This document shows positions 50,026 to 60,225 of a stretch of DNA of 64,000 nt, piece by piece. The position numbers and the translations under genes were made by a program. The notes below the pieces were generated by a model. The model was not told the DNA's origin, made no database searches, and worked only from the letters and a program-made list of their open reading frames with translations. Origin of the DNA: Candidatus Symbiopectobacterium sp. 'North America' (GTDB taxonomy: Bacteria; Pseudomonadota; Gammaproteobacteria; Enterobacterales; Enterobacteriaceae); assembly GCF_015762685.1 (NCBI RefSeq), contig NZ_PEHF01000089.1, forward strand, positions 1 through 64,000, written 5' to 3'. Each line of letters starts with the position of its first letter. Positions within the stretch are counted from its first letter, which is position 1.

Positions 50026-51209
50026 GTGAATACTGTATTAACCCAACACGCCACCGCTGAAGCGGAGCAGGCACCGCGTAAAAACTTCGTTGAACTCAAA
50101 GGCGTGACAAAACGCTTTGGCACCAACACCGTGCTGGAAAATCTCGATCTGGCGATCCCTCAGGGTCACATGGTGACCCTGCTCGGCCCGTCCGGTTGCG
50201 GCAAGACCACCGTGCTACGGCTGGTGGCCGGGCTGGAAAAACCCAGTGAAGGCCGCATCTATATCGACGGCGAGGACGTGACCGATAGCTCCATCCAGCA
50301 GCGTGATATCTGTATGGTGTTTCAGTCCTATGCGTTGTTCCCCCATATGTCACTGAGGGAGAATATCGGCTACGGCCGAAGATGCTCGGCCGGCCCAAAA
50401 GTGAGATTCGCGATCGGGTCAATGAAGCACTGGCGCTGGTGGATTTGGAAGGCTTTGCCGATCGCTATGTCGATCAGATCTCCGGCGGCCAGCAGCAGCG
50501 CGTGGCGTTAGCGCGCGCATTGATTCTAAAGCCTAAAGTACTGCTGTTCGATGAGCCACTGAGTAACCTGGATTCCAACCTGCGGCGCAGCATGCGGGAA
50601 AAAATCCGCGAATTACAGCAGCAGTTCAACATCACGTCACTCTACGTCACCCACGACCAAAGCGAAGCTTTCGCCGTGTCTGACAGCGTACCGGTGATGA
50701 ATAAAGGTCACATCATGCAGATGGGGTCGCCGCAAGCGCTCTACCGTCAGCCCGCATCACGTTTTATGGCAAGTTTTATGGGCGAGGCCAATATTTTCCC
50801 GGCACAGCGGCAGGCTGATAGCGTAGAAATTTTCGGCTACCGCATACCTAAACCGACGCATTTTGGCGCGGAAAGCGAGACATGCACCGTGGGTATTCGT
50901 CCTGAAGCCATTACGCTGAATACGCAGGGTGATGAAAGCCAGCGCTGTTCGGTGCGCCATGTGGCATACATGGGTTCACAGTATGAAGTGAGCGTCATCT
51001 GGCACCGGCAATCGCTGCTGCTACAGGTAAATGCCACCCAGTTGCAACCCAACGTGGGCGACGATCTATATTTGCAGATTCACCCTTACGGCATGTTTAT
51101 TCTCAACGAAGGCTACCGCTTGCCGACCCCTTCAGGGAGCCCACTCGTGACTCTCTTTTTTTCATCCTTTGCTTTCAAAACAATTTCCGATCGATTTACA
51201 GCGGATTGA
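50026..51209 (+). pseudogene. afuC: AfuC-type ABC ATPase, frameshifted before the signature
   Basis: From GTG 50026 (AGAAGGTG upstream): [20 protein letters not shown], Walker [15 protein letters not shown] and Q-loop [13 protein letters not shown]. After RENIGYG one T is missing (about 50380), so the frame goes astray; the rest resumes with [19 protein letters not shown], signature [15 protein letters not shown], Walker B LLFDEPLSNLDS and H-loop YVTHDQSEAF. The C-terminal TOBE-like domain runs to 51209. The last about 20 residues (rich in F and S) look non-native, so the true stop may have been lost as well. All three importer genes are now broken. Confidence 0.85.
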
Positions 51210-51339
51210 TATACTTAAAAAGCGCGTAGACATATTTATGTCGCAACGCGTTTCAGGGTCCGCTGGCTGCCTGGTTCTTCACATTGCTATACGCCACGAC
51301 AGGCAGAGTCATATCTACGTGGTACCAAGGAGTAGTGAC

Positions 51340-53007
51340 GTGAGTCCACAGCATAAACGCGCGCAACAACGGGGCCGCTGGCTGATTCTCTGCGCCGGGG
51401 TATTCCCATTGCTATTGGTATTACTTTTTACCTTTGTCGAATCACGACAAATCGTGCAACGGGATCTGCAATCCACGTCAACTCTGGCGCTCGATCAGGC
51501 GGAAAGCATTACCACCCACTGCTGGAAACCCTGCAACCGCTGCAAGGAAAGCTGTGCGAGGATATCAGAGACGATCTCCAACGGCTCAGCGCGCAGTTCG
51601 CTTATTTTCGCGCTATCGGTCTGACCTATGACAAGAGCATTTACTGCTCCTCGCTGCTTGCCCATAACGCTCTGGACATCAGCGACGTGATCATGATGCC
51701 GCTTCCGGCAAAACTGCCTCCCGCCTGGAGCCTCTCCGTCGATCAGATCAAAGATGCCGACATCAGCCCAACGCTCATTTTTATTCGCACGCCGGACGAT
51801 GGCTGGGGCGCTTTTGGCTTGGTTGATGCGCAATATCTGGTGACGTTAATGAATGCTGTCAACAAGCTGCGCGGCTTTCAACTGAATATCAGGGTGGGGG
51901 ATGGCGATTTAATTCATCCCAGTGTCAGCGCAGTACCGCATCAACCTGAATGGCTTTCTGGCGTCGAATATCACATCACATCGGAACGTTTCCCCATTGT
52001 TGTCTCCATTACCCCCCCCCGCGACAGAAATGGGTAAAGCCTGGCAATTTGCCTTTCTGACGCTGTTGCCGCTCACACTGGTACTTTCTGCGCTGTTTAT
52101 TCTGGCTCCGCTGTATTGGCAAAAACGCAAGCTCTCCTTTCAGGACGAATTACGCCGTGGCATCACCAACAATGAGTTTTCTGTCTACTATCAGCCGGTT
52201 TACGGTACTGCGGCGCAACGCTGCACTGGCGCAGAAGCGTTATTGCGCTGGCGGCGTGCCGATGGACAGTGGATTCGCCCGGATGTGTTTATTGCCGCCG
52301 CTGAAGCGGAAAATATGATTATCCCGCTGACACGCCATTTGTTGAAACTGGTGGAGGAAGACGTTGCCAGTTGGCACATTGAGCCGAATTTTCATCTAGG
52401 CTTGAATGTGTCGGCTGAACATCTGCAAGACAGCGAATTTATCGCCGATATCCGCCAGTTTGCGGCGAATGTGGCGGCACAGCGCTTTTTGATAACGCCA
52501 GAACTGACCGAGCGCAGTCACATTAGCAAAGGACCGGAAGTGGCACAGCGCTTGCAACAACTACGTCAGGAAGGCATACATGTCGCGATTGATGATTTTG
52601 GCACTGGCCATTGCTCTCTGTCTTACCTGCAAAGCTTCCCGCTCGACTATTTGAAAGTCGATCAGGGGTTTGTTCACACCATTTCGTCACAGGAAGAAGA
52701 GACTCCGATTTTAGATACCATTATCAGTCTCGCTCACCGCCTTAATTTGAAGATAGTAGCAGAAGGGGTAGAAACCGCGCGTCAGCTTCACTACCTGACA
52801 CAACACGGCGTGGGCTACATTCAGGGATTTTTATATGCCAAACCTATGGATAATGAAAATTTTACCGTCTGGCAGCATTACCACGCCAAACGTCAGTTTA
52901 CGCCTGACGACGAGCATGCCATGACAGATTTTCTGGAGAACGCCGAAGTCTTCTTCGGCGTAATCGCGCTATTCAGTATCAGAAGCGATAGCCAAGGCCG
53001 ATATTGA
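51340..53007 (+). pseudogene. CSS-EAL cyclic-di-GMP phosphodiesterase, two frameshifts
   Basis: From GTG 51340 (AAGGAG upstream): N-terminal membrane helix (LILCAGVFPLLLVLLFTF), then a periplasmic sensor region. A base is lost at about 51513, and the second part (HPLLETLQPLQGKLCEDIRD, CSS-type CSSLLAHN) is in another frame. A C9 run at 52012-52020 restores the first frame by one extra C. The EAL domain follows with EALLRWRR, LNVSAEHL, ELTERS, AIDDFGTGHCSLSYLQSFP, LDYLKVDQGF and AEGVETARQL, all catalytic residues present. C-di-GMP turnover from this locus is lost. The end of the gene overlaps the convergent ompX-like gene by 29 bases. Confidence 0.83.
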
Positions 53008-53521
53008 ATCCGTTGATTTTTATATTTTTGGCTGTCGATCCTTCATAACCCAGATCGATACTCCAGTTTGCTGTTGGAGAGATCTGAACACCGGCTCCAT
53101 AAGCAAAACCTGATTTTTTATCCTTGTAAGGTATATTATCGCCGTCAGCGTAAGTTCCAGAAAGTTTTCCTTTACCATGCGCGACACCCGCTAAGCCATA
53201 AAGGCTCACAAATTCATTGACGCGATAAGAAGGGCCCACTAACAGCGAATAATATTTTAGCTGAGCTTTTCCCTTATCCCCATCAAGATTAAATTTTCCC
53301 TCTCCGCCCATATAGGTCAGCGAGCTGATAAAGCCCAATGAATTATCGGGCTGATAGTGATATTTCGCTGTGACACCGCGGAGATTTTTAAAATTAGTCA
53401 CCTTTCCCTGAGAATAACCCATACTGAGTGTATGTGTATCTGCCTTAGCGATAGCACAACCACCCATTGCAGCCAATACCACAGATAATGCCAATAGCTT
53501 TTTATTGATATTCACTTTCAC
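52979..53521 (-). CDS. OmpX/Ail/Lom-family outer-membrane protein
   Basis: A 180-residue eight-strand beta-barrel protein with a signal peptide (LLALSVVLAAMGGCAIAKA). Mature strands include THTLSMGYSQGKV, GVTAKYHYQPDNSLGFISSL and LKYYSLLVGPSYRVNEFVSL, ending NIGLGYRF with the terminal Phe needed for BAM-dependent insertion. Ail/OmpX proteins in pathogens and symbionts mediate host-cell adhesion and complement resistance. The gene is AT-rich compared with the core and intact, which is notable in this decaying neighbourhood. GGAGCG precedes the start. Confidence 0.85.
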   Translation of the reverse strand: MKVNINKKLLALSVVLAAMGGCAIAKADTHTLSMGYSQGKVTNFKNLRGVTAKYHYQPDNSLGFISSLTYMGGEGKFNLDGDKGKAQLKYYSLLVGPSYRVNEFVSLYGLAGVAHGKGKLSGTYADGDNIPYKDKKSGFAYGAGVQISPTANWSIDLGYEGSTAKNIKINGFNIGLGYRF

Positions 53522-53720
53522 ACGCTCCTTTTATGATATGTAACATCCCAAAGACAGAGCGTAAAATGTCAGTTGACGTCTGACGTGTAAATCAGTGAAA
53601 TACCTTACTAAAGCGCCAATTCAATTATTATCAGCAAGTTATAAAATATATTTTTTATTATCTTTTGGGATACATTATTGTTTTTTTTAAATAAATGAAC
53701 AATACGACAAGATATTATGC

Positions 53721-53751
53721 AAAAAAAACGGCAGATGATGTCATCTACCGT
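53721..53751 (-). terminator. tRNA-Pro terminator
   Basis: On the minus strand ACGGTAGATGA pairs with TCATCTGCCGT around CA (one mismatch), followed by a T8 run. It begins about 50 bases after the tRNA 3' end. Confidence 0.9.
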
Positions 53752-53799
53752 TTTCTTATCGTGTCGTCTGAAAATAATCAGACAAAACGGAGGGAAATT

Positions 53800-53876
53800 T
53801 GGTCGGATAGAGAGGATTTGAACCTCCGACCCACACGTCCCGAACGTGTTGCGCTACCAGGCTGCGCTACTCGCCG
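53800..53876 (-). tRNA. proK: tRNA-Pro (anticodon CGG), with acceptor-stem mismatches
   Basis: A 77-base tRNA including the encoded CCA. The anticodon arm ACACG-TTCGGGA-CGTGT carries CGG. The D arm (GCGC-AGCCTGGTA-GCGC) and T arm (GGAGG-TTCAAAT-CCTCT) are sound. The acceptor stem pairs 5' CGGCGAG with 3' CTATCCG, leaving C4-U69 and G5-A68 mismatched; a fully paired stem would need CTCGCCG. It lies next to eptB as in E. coli. With this defect the tRNA may be poorly charged or matured. CCG codons could still be read by a UGG tRNA-Pro elsewhere if present. Confidence 0.9.
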
Positions 53877-53888
53877 AATGCGGGGCGC

Positions 53889-53917
53889 ATCTTACTGCGC
53901 CCTCCAAAAAGCGTCAA
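53889..53917 (-). promoter_or_regulatory. Strong promoter of tRNA-Pro
   Basis: On the minus strand TTGACG (53912-53917) and TAAGAT (53889-53894) are 17 bases apart, followed by a GC-rich discriminator GCGCCCC typical of stringently controlled stable-RNA promoters. The tRNA begins 13 bases after the -10. Confidence 0.85.
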
Positions 53918-53982
53918 TCCCTTTTTGATAAAAGAGCACGCTCGGCGCGTGGTTGACGCGAAAATGCACAGCCCCTCTCGCA

Positions 53983-55575
53983 TCAACGCGACGGTAACGC
54001 ACACCAGTTATTGCTGGCGTTAATACCACCGTCGGTCGAACAATAGCCCAGGCAGCCCAATATGGAATCAAACAACGCTTCATGGCGATAGGGAGCCCCC
54101 ACACGCTGCTGCGCTTTCAGTTGTTCAAACAGCTGCGTATTTTGCGGCTGTGCCAGAAACTTGTCTGATGCCCACACCAGCATTGGCGAGCGGAACTGTT
54201 CCGGCGGCGCAACGTCACGTGGTGTGCCGTGCAAATGGTAGTTCTCGTCAATCGATTCACCGTGATCTGAGGCATAAAACACCAGCGCTTTCTTGTCACG
54301 CACCTGATCCAACACCTTTTTAATAAAGGTGTCGGTGTACAACACACTGTTATCAAACGCGTTAATCAGTTGCTCACGTGAGCAGGAGGCATCAACCCCC
54401 ATACATTCAGGCTGATAGCGCATCGAATAGAGATAATGGGAGCCTTTGGTGTGCAACACGATCAAATGCTTACCCTTGGGATAACGCGCTAATGACCCCT
54501 TCACCTCATCGACCAATAGCATATCGTCAACAGATTTGCCTTCATTACGCTCTTCGGAAGCGATCATTTCGCGGAATGAGTAGTTGTTGGCATTAATGCT
54601 GTTATAAAACCAGACCTCACTTTGTATCGCAAAAAGTTCTGAGGTGAAGCCCAGTGAACTCACGAACATGCAGCGCATGGAGAGTTTGGTTGAGGTATCA
54701 CAAGACTGACCCCGGAACGCCACCAGATTACGCTCTTTTGACAGTTGCGGTGTGGTATCACGCTGATAACCGAGCAGCCCCATATGATCCCAGCGGGCCG
54801 TCTCCCCCAAGATAAAAACCACATAGGTATCCTCAATGCCAGCGGGGGCTATATAGGTAAAATTTTGGGCGGGGTCGAACAGCTCCGCCGCATCCTGACT
54901 TTCATCATATTGCGTGTAAGCGAACAACCCCAACGCCGAGATCCAGTTGGATGGCAAATACGAGTGCGCAATAACACCGCCATAGCTGGGCAAATCGACA
55001 TTGGTTCGTTTTTCCATGCGCTTTTGCTCGGTCTCCATATACTCCATGGTGCCCCATACCAACGCGACAACAGCCAGCAGGATTGACACGGGTTTAATAC
55101 GTTTCCCTGGCGTTTTTAATTGTTCGATAAGGGTATTGCGCAAATCGGCCTTCCAGATGATCGCCAAAGGTATGGCGCTGACGCACAGCGTCCAGACCAT
55201 AAATCGTCAGCCAATCACCTCCTTTGACAAATCAATATCCGTGGTCATCACCGCAGCAATTATCCCGTAACCAATAACCACATTAAAAAACGTCATGTAG
55301 TAACTGGTGGCAACAGAAACCAACACTAATAGTGAGGCGATAAATCGGTAGAAATAACGACCACCCAGAGAGATCAACCGCATCAGAAAAAAGGTAAACA
55401 GCACGCTGAGCGATAATTCAATCAGCGCGGGCAGGAATTTGGTAAGAGCAGATCCAGCAGGAGAAGCGACATCATCGAAGCGGCGATAATAGACGGAGGC
55501 GTTGAGAAACAATCCAATATACACGGCGAGAAACAACAATAAAGCAGACAGTGAAAAAGAGGTAATCACCGACAT
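53983..55575 (-). pseudogene. eptB: Kdo2-lipid A phosphoethanolamine transferase EptB, in-frame TGA
   Basis: EptB adds phosphoethanolamine to the outer Kdo of lipopolysaccharide. From ATG 55575 the membrane domain (FSLSALLLFLAVYIGLFLNA and further helices) runs to TGA 55204-55206 after LSKEVIG. It then goes on in frame RFMVWTLCVSAIPLAII and into the periplasmic alkaline-phosphatase-like domain: FILGETARWDHMGLLGYQRD, STKLSMRCMFV (nucleophile Thr in this region), YASDHGESIDENYHLHGTP. Total 530 codons. The stop cuts the membrane domain from the catalytic domain. It stands next to tRNA-Pro as in E. coli. Confidence 0.9.
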
Positions 55576-55810
55576 CTTATTATGGCTCCAGCATCAACCA
55601 AGGCTTCTTTAAAAAATTAGGACACAGGAATAATTGATGAGTTCATGAATAATATACTTTTTTAACGCTCACTTTGGTTTTCACAAACGCACCATTGCTA
55701 AACGTAAACACCACTAATGTTTTTATTAGACGCGCCGATTAGCACATAACCCTCTACGCTGTTGATAAGACAAGACCGGGGACAGTCTTTTACCGCTGCA
55801 AGGAAATTTT

Positions 55811-55876
55811 ATGGATACAGCGAATAGTTTTCGTTCCTTGCTTAATCCAGCGCGTTATTATTTTCACCACTTGTAA
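55811..55876 (+). CDS. Possible 21-residue small protein
   Basis: ATG 55811 is preceded by AAGGAA with a 4-base spacer and opens a 21-residue frame (MDTANSFRSLLNPARYYFHH plus L). I do not recognise it. It could be a leader peptide or the relic N-terminus of a lost gene. Evidence is only the ribosome site and non-random look. Confidence 0.25.
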   Translation: MDTANSFRSLLNPARYYFHHL

Positions 55877-55987
55877 AGAGTGCCGGTGAGGTATTGGTTT
55901 TTTTGTCGTATCAGGCGCGGAATCAAGCCTTCTTTCCAACCGCTGCCACCAGGAATAACGATCCCAGCATACTGAAAAACGCTTTTC

Positions 55988-56113
55988 CTAAGCCACCAGC
56001 GTCACGGTTCGCACGTGGGGATCGGATATTGATGTTCGGACCAGCATCGTCAATGATTGCAACAGCACCAGGAAAAACAACACCGTGCCGTATTGGAGAA
56101 CAGATTGTCTCAT
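55988..56113 (-). CDS. Possible 41-residue single-helix membrane protein or gene relic
   Basis: ATG 56113 follows AAGGAT with a 6-base spacer. The frame encodes 41 residues with one hydrophobic helix (YGTVLFFLVLLQSLTMLV) and ends at TAG. A second hydrophobic stretch (FFSMLGSLFLVAAVGKKA) follows in another frame, so this could be the remains of a longer frameshifted membrane protein. Confidence 0.3.
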   Translation of the reverse strand: MRQSVLQYGTVLFFLVLLQSLTMLVRTSISDPHVRTVTLVA

Positions 56114-56304
56114 AAGCGCATCCTTGTACGTTTCTGCCGTTATGCTGGCACACACCAAAACGCCTCAGAAACCAAAAAACGCGCGAAAAATGCATAGCAC
56201 ATGAAAATTTAAGCAAACTATCGAAAGCGATCACGAATCCAGTCATCACACGATGTGATATCTGGTGACGTGACGGTAAAGATTAGTGCGCGTATCGTGT
56301 ATAA

Positions 56305-56997
<693 letters not shown>

Positions 56998-57050
56998 CAT
57001 CACTTTCAGTATGATGCGCAGTCATTTTATTTCCTGTGGAGTAGCACATT

Positions 57051-57326
57051 ATGGCACGCGTAACTGTTCAAGACGCTGTTGAGAAAATTGGTAACCGTTT
57101 TGACCTGGTGTTGGTCGCTGCTCGCCGCGCCCGCCAGATGCAAGCAGGCGGAAAAGATCCGCTGGTCCCTGAAGAGAACGACAAATACACCGTGATTGCG
57201 CTGCGCGAAATCGAAGAAGGCCTGATCAACAACCAGATTCTGGATGTGCGTGAGCGTCAGGAACAGCAAGAGCAAGAAGCCGCAGAGATCCAGGCGGTCA
57301 CCGCGATTGCTGAAGGTCGTCGTTAA
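57051..57326 (+). CDS. rpoZ: RNA polymerase omega subunit
   Basis: 91 residues, the enterobacterial length, starting [20 protein letters not shown] and with the conserved ARRARQMQ helix near residue 25. Omega helps assemble the beta-prime subunit and takes part in ppGpp binding, consistent with its linkage to spoT, which starts 18 bases later. GTGGAG ribosome site. Intact. Confidence 0.98.
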   Translation: MARVTVQDAVEKIGNRFDLVLVAARRARQMQAGGKDPLVPEENDKYTVIALREIEEGLINNQILDVRERQEQQEQEAAEIQAVTAIAEGRR

Positions 57327-57344
57327 TCTCGCTACGGGTCGCCC

Positions 57345-59447
57345 TTGTATATCTTCGAAAGCCTCAATCTGCTGATACAGCGCTATCTGCCGGAAGACCA
57401 GATCAAGCGCCTTCAGCAGGCTTATATTGTTGCACGTGATGCTCACGAGGGGCAGACTCGCTCCAGCGGTGAACCTTACATCACCCATCCCGTCGCTGTT
57501 GCCGGCATTTTGGCGGAGATGCGTCTTGACTATGAGACGCTGATGGCCGCGCTGTTGCATGACACCATCGAAGATACCCCCACCACCTACCAGGATATTG
57601 AACAACAATTCGGCAAGAGCGTCGCCGAACTGGTAGATGGCGTCTCGAAGCTGGACAAGCTGAAATTCCGCGATAAGAAAGAAGCGCAGGCCGAGAACTT
57701 CCGCAAGATGATTATGGCGATGGTGCAGGACATCCGAGTCATTCTCATCAAACTGGCTGACCGCACGCATAACATGCGCACTCTGGGCTCGCTGCGTCCT
57801 GACAAGCGTCGCCGCATTGCGCGTGAAACGCTGGAAATTTACAGCCCGCTGGCGCACCGTTTGGGTATTCATCATCTGAAAACCGAGTTGGAAGAGCTGG
57901 GTTTTGAGGCGCTGTATCCAAACCGTTATCGTGTGATCAAGGAAGTGGTCAAAGCCGCGCGCGGCAACCGCAAGGAAATGATTCAAAAAATCCTTTCCGA
58001 AATCGAAGGGCGGTTGAACGAAGCAGACATTCCCTGTCGCGTCAGCGGACGTGAAAAACACCTCTATTCCATCTACTGCAAGATGCACCTGAAAGAACAG
58101 CGTTTCCATTCCATCATGGATATCTACGCGTTTCGGGTGATCGTTAAAGAGCTGGATACCTGCTATCGCGTGCTCGGACAGGTGCACAGCCTGTACAAAC
58201 CGCGTCCTGGCCGCGTCAAAGATTACATCGCCATTCCGAAGGCGAACGGCTACCAATCGCTGCATACCTCGTTGATTGGGCCGCGCGGCGTGCCGGTCGA
58301 GGTACAGATCCGTACCGAAGACATGGACCAGATGGCCGAAATGGGTGTGGCGGCGCATTGGGCGTACAAAGAAGGTGAAAGCAGCACCACGGCACAGGTC
58401 CGTGCTCAGCGCTGGATGCAGAGCCTGCTGGAACTGCAACAAAGTGCGGGCAGCTCGTTCGAGTTTATCGAGAGCGTCAAATCCGATCTCTTCCCCGATG
58501 AAATGTACGTGTTCACCCCGGAAGGGCGCATTATCGAGCTACCGGCTGGCGCGACACCGGTCGATTTTGCCTACGCGGTACATACGGATATCGGACATGC
58601 CTGCGTCGGCGCACGCGTCGACAGACAGCCCTACCCGCTCTCTCAATCGCTCAGCAGTGGGCAGACGGTGGAGATCATTACCGCACCCGGCGCACGCCCC
58701 AATGCGGCATGGTTAAACTTTGTCGTCAGTTCGCGCGCTCGCGCCAAGATTCGCCAAATGCTGAAGAATCTCAAGCGTGACGATTCGGTGAGCCTGGGGC
58801 GTCGTTTATTGAATCATGCTTTGGGTAATGGCAGAAAACTCAGCGATATTCCACAAACCAGCATCCAGCTTGAGTTGGATCGCATGAAACTCACCTCGCT
58901 GGATGACCTTCTGGCAGAGATTGGCCTCGGTAACGCCATGAGCATCGTCGTAGCGAAAAACCTGTTGGATGAGCAGCCGTTACAGCAAGAGCACACCGGT
59001 TTGCGCAAGCTGCCGATCAAAGGCGCAGATGGCGTATTGATTACGTTCGCCAAATGCTGCCGCCCGATCCCCGGTGACCCGATTGTGGCGCACGTCAGCC
59101 CCGGTAAAGGTTTGGTGGTTCACCATGAGTCTTGTCGAAATATTCGTGGCTACCAGAAAGAGCCAGAAAAATTCATGGCTGTCGAGTGGGATAAGGTTAC
59201 CGAACAAGAGCTTATCGCTGAGATTAAAGTCGACATGTTCAACCATCAGGGGGCATTGGCCAACCTGACCGCAGCGATTAATGCCGCCAACTCCAATATT
59301 CAGAGCATCAATACGGAAGAGCGGGATGGTCGTGTGTATAGCGCCTTTATCCGTTTGACCACGCGCGATCGGGTACATCTGGCTAACGTCATGCGCAAAA
59401 TCCGCGTGATGCCGAATGTCATCAAAGTGACCCGTAATCGCAACTGA
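57345..59447 (+). CDS. spoT: Bifunctional (p)ppGpp synthase/hydrolase SpoT
   Basis: SpoT hydrolyses and weakly makes (p)ppGpp, setting the stringent response. It has 700 residues and begins with TTG, as in E. coli (MYIFESLNLLIQRYLPEDQI). Domains: HD hydrolase with LLHDTIED (residues about 71-78; E. coli has Val for this Thr), synthetase with RVKDYIAIPKANGYQSLHTS, TGS around TPEGRIIELPAGATPVDFAY and C-terminal ACT (VDMFNHQGALANLTAAINAA). Compared with E. coli the linker near residue 550 is slightly shorter. No lesion. A 471-codon antisense open frame across it is a coding shadow. Confidence 0.98.
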   Translation: MYIFESLNLLIQRYLPEDQIKRLQQAYIVARDAHEGQTRSSGEPYITHPVAVAGILAEMRLDYETLMAALLHDTIEDTPTTYQDIEQQFGKSVAELVDGVSKLDKLKFRDKKEAQAENFRKMIMAMVQDIRVILIKLADRTHNMRTLGSLRPDKRRRIARETLEIYSPLAHRLGIHHLKTELEELGFEALYPNRYRVIKEVVKAARGNRKEMIQKILSEIEGRLNEADIPCRVSGREKHLYSIYCKMHLKEQRFHSIMDIYAFRVIVKELDTCYRVLGQVHSLYKPRPGRVKDYIAIPKANGYQSLHTSLIGPRGVPVEVQIRTEDMDQMAEMGVAAHWAYKEGESSTTAQVRAQRWMQSLLELQQSAGSSFEFIESVKSDLFPDEMYVFTPEGRIIELPAGATPVDFAYAVHTDIGHACVGARVDRQPYPLSQSLSSGQTVEIITAPGARPNAAWLNFVVSSRARAKIRQMLKNLKRDDSVSLGRRLLNHALGNGRKLSDIPQTSIQLELDRMKLTSLDDLLAEIGLGNAMSIVVAKNLLDEQPLQQEHTGLRKLPIKGADGVLITFAKCCRPIPGDPIVAHVSPGKGLVVHHESCRNIRGYQKEPEKFMAVEWDKVTEQELIAEIKVDMFNHQGALANLTAAINAANSNIQSINTEERDGRVYSAFIRLTTRDRVHLANVMRKIRVMPNVIKVTRNRN

Positions 59448-59521
59448 TCGCCATCGTACCAGTGATAGCCCTGACGATCCCGGTCGCACAAATGGTATCG
59501 GGATAACTCAAGAGACATCTT

Positions 59522-60214
59522 ATGACACCAGAACGCTACGCCCACATCCAAGAGATGCTGACCAGCCGTCAACCTGATTTGACGGTGTGTATGGAGCAGG
59601 TGCACAAACCCCACAATATTTCCGCTGTGATTCGTACCGCCGATGCCGTTGGCGTCCACGAAGTCCACGCCGTTTGGCACACCAGCCGCACGCGTACACT
59701 GGTGTCATCAGCAGCAGGCAGCAACAGTTGGGTACAGGTCAAAACACATCGCACCATCGCCGATGCCGTCTCGCATTTAAAAACGCAAGGCATGCAGATT
59801 CTGGCGACCAACCTGTCAGCCAAGGCGGTCGATTTTCGTGAAGTCGATTACACGCGACCGACCTGCATCCTGCTCGGTCAGGAAAAAACCGGCATCACGC
59901 AGGAAGCACTCGCGCTGGCCGACCAGGACATCATCATTCCGATGATCGGCATGGTGCAATCCCTGAACGTATCGGTCGCTTCTGCGCTGATCCTTTACGA
60001 AGCCCAACGCCAACGTCAAAACGCGGGTATGTACCAGTGTGAAGCGGGCATGCTTGATGACGATGAGCAACAGCGCTTGCTGTTCGAAGGAGGCTATCCG
60101 GTGCTGGCGCGCGTAGCGACGCGGAAAAAACTCCCCCGCCCGAGCATCGACAATCAGGGCCAGATCATTGCCGACACGGCATGGTGGGCAGCCATGCAAT
60201 CCGCCGCCGAATAG
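59522..60214 (+). CDS. trmH: tRNA (guanosine-18-2'-O)-methyltransferase
   Basis: A SPOUT-class methyltransferase of 230 residues that forms Gm18 in several tRNAs. Motif 1 region HNISAVIRTADAVGVHEVHA, motif 2 CILLGQEKTGIT and motif 3 IPMIGMVQSLNVSVASALIL make up the trefoil knot SAM site. It lies between spoT and recG, its usual place; recG starts 11 bases after the stop. Intact, ending in TAG. Confidence 0.97.
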   Translation: MTPERYAHIQEMLTSRQPDLTVCMEQVHKPHNISAVIRTADAVGVHEVHAVWHTSRTRTLVSSAAGSNSWVQVKTHRTIADAVSHLKTQGMQILATNLSAKAVDFREVDYTRPTCILLGQEKTGITQEALALADQDIIIPMIGMVQSLNVSVASALILYEAQRQRQNAGMYQCEAGMLDDDEQQRLLFEGGYPVLARVATRKKLPRPSIDNQGQIIADTAWWAAMQSAAE

Positions 60215-60225
60215 CGAGAGCACCA

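Noticed and set aside
11900..51520. Programmed ribosomal frameshifting to explain the split genes
   Set aside because: The junctions lack a common slippery heptamer plus structure, affect unrelated families, and are +1 or -1 at random. Decay (or read errors in short homopolymers) is the simpler reading.
52938..52957. CGCCGAAG/CTTCGGCG hairpin as a terminator for the ompX-like gene
   Set aside because: The dyad is real but lies within the end of the EAL gene and has no T-run on either side, so I did not list it as a terminator.
57027..58442. 471-codon open frame on the minus strand across spoT
   Set aside because: It lies antisense to an intact, strongly conserved spoT, has no ribosome site or recognisable domain, and is the frame shadow usual for GC-biased codon use.
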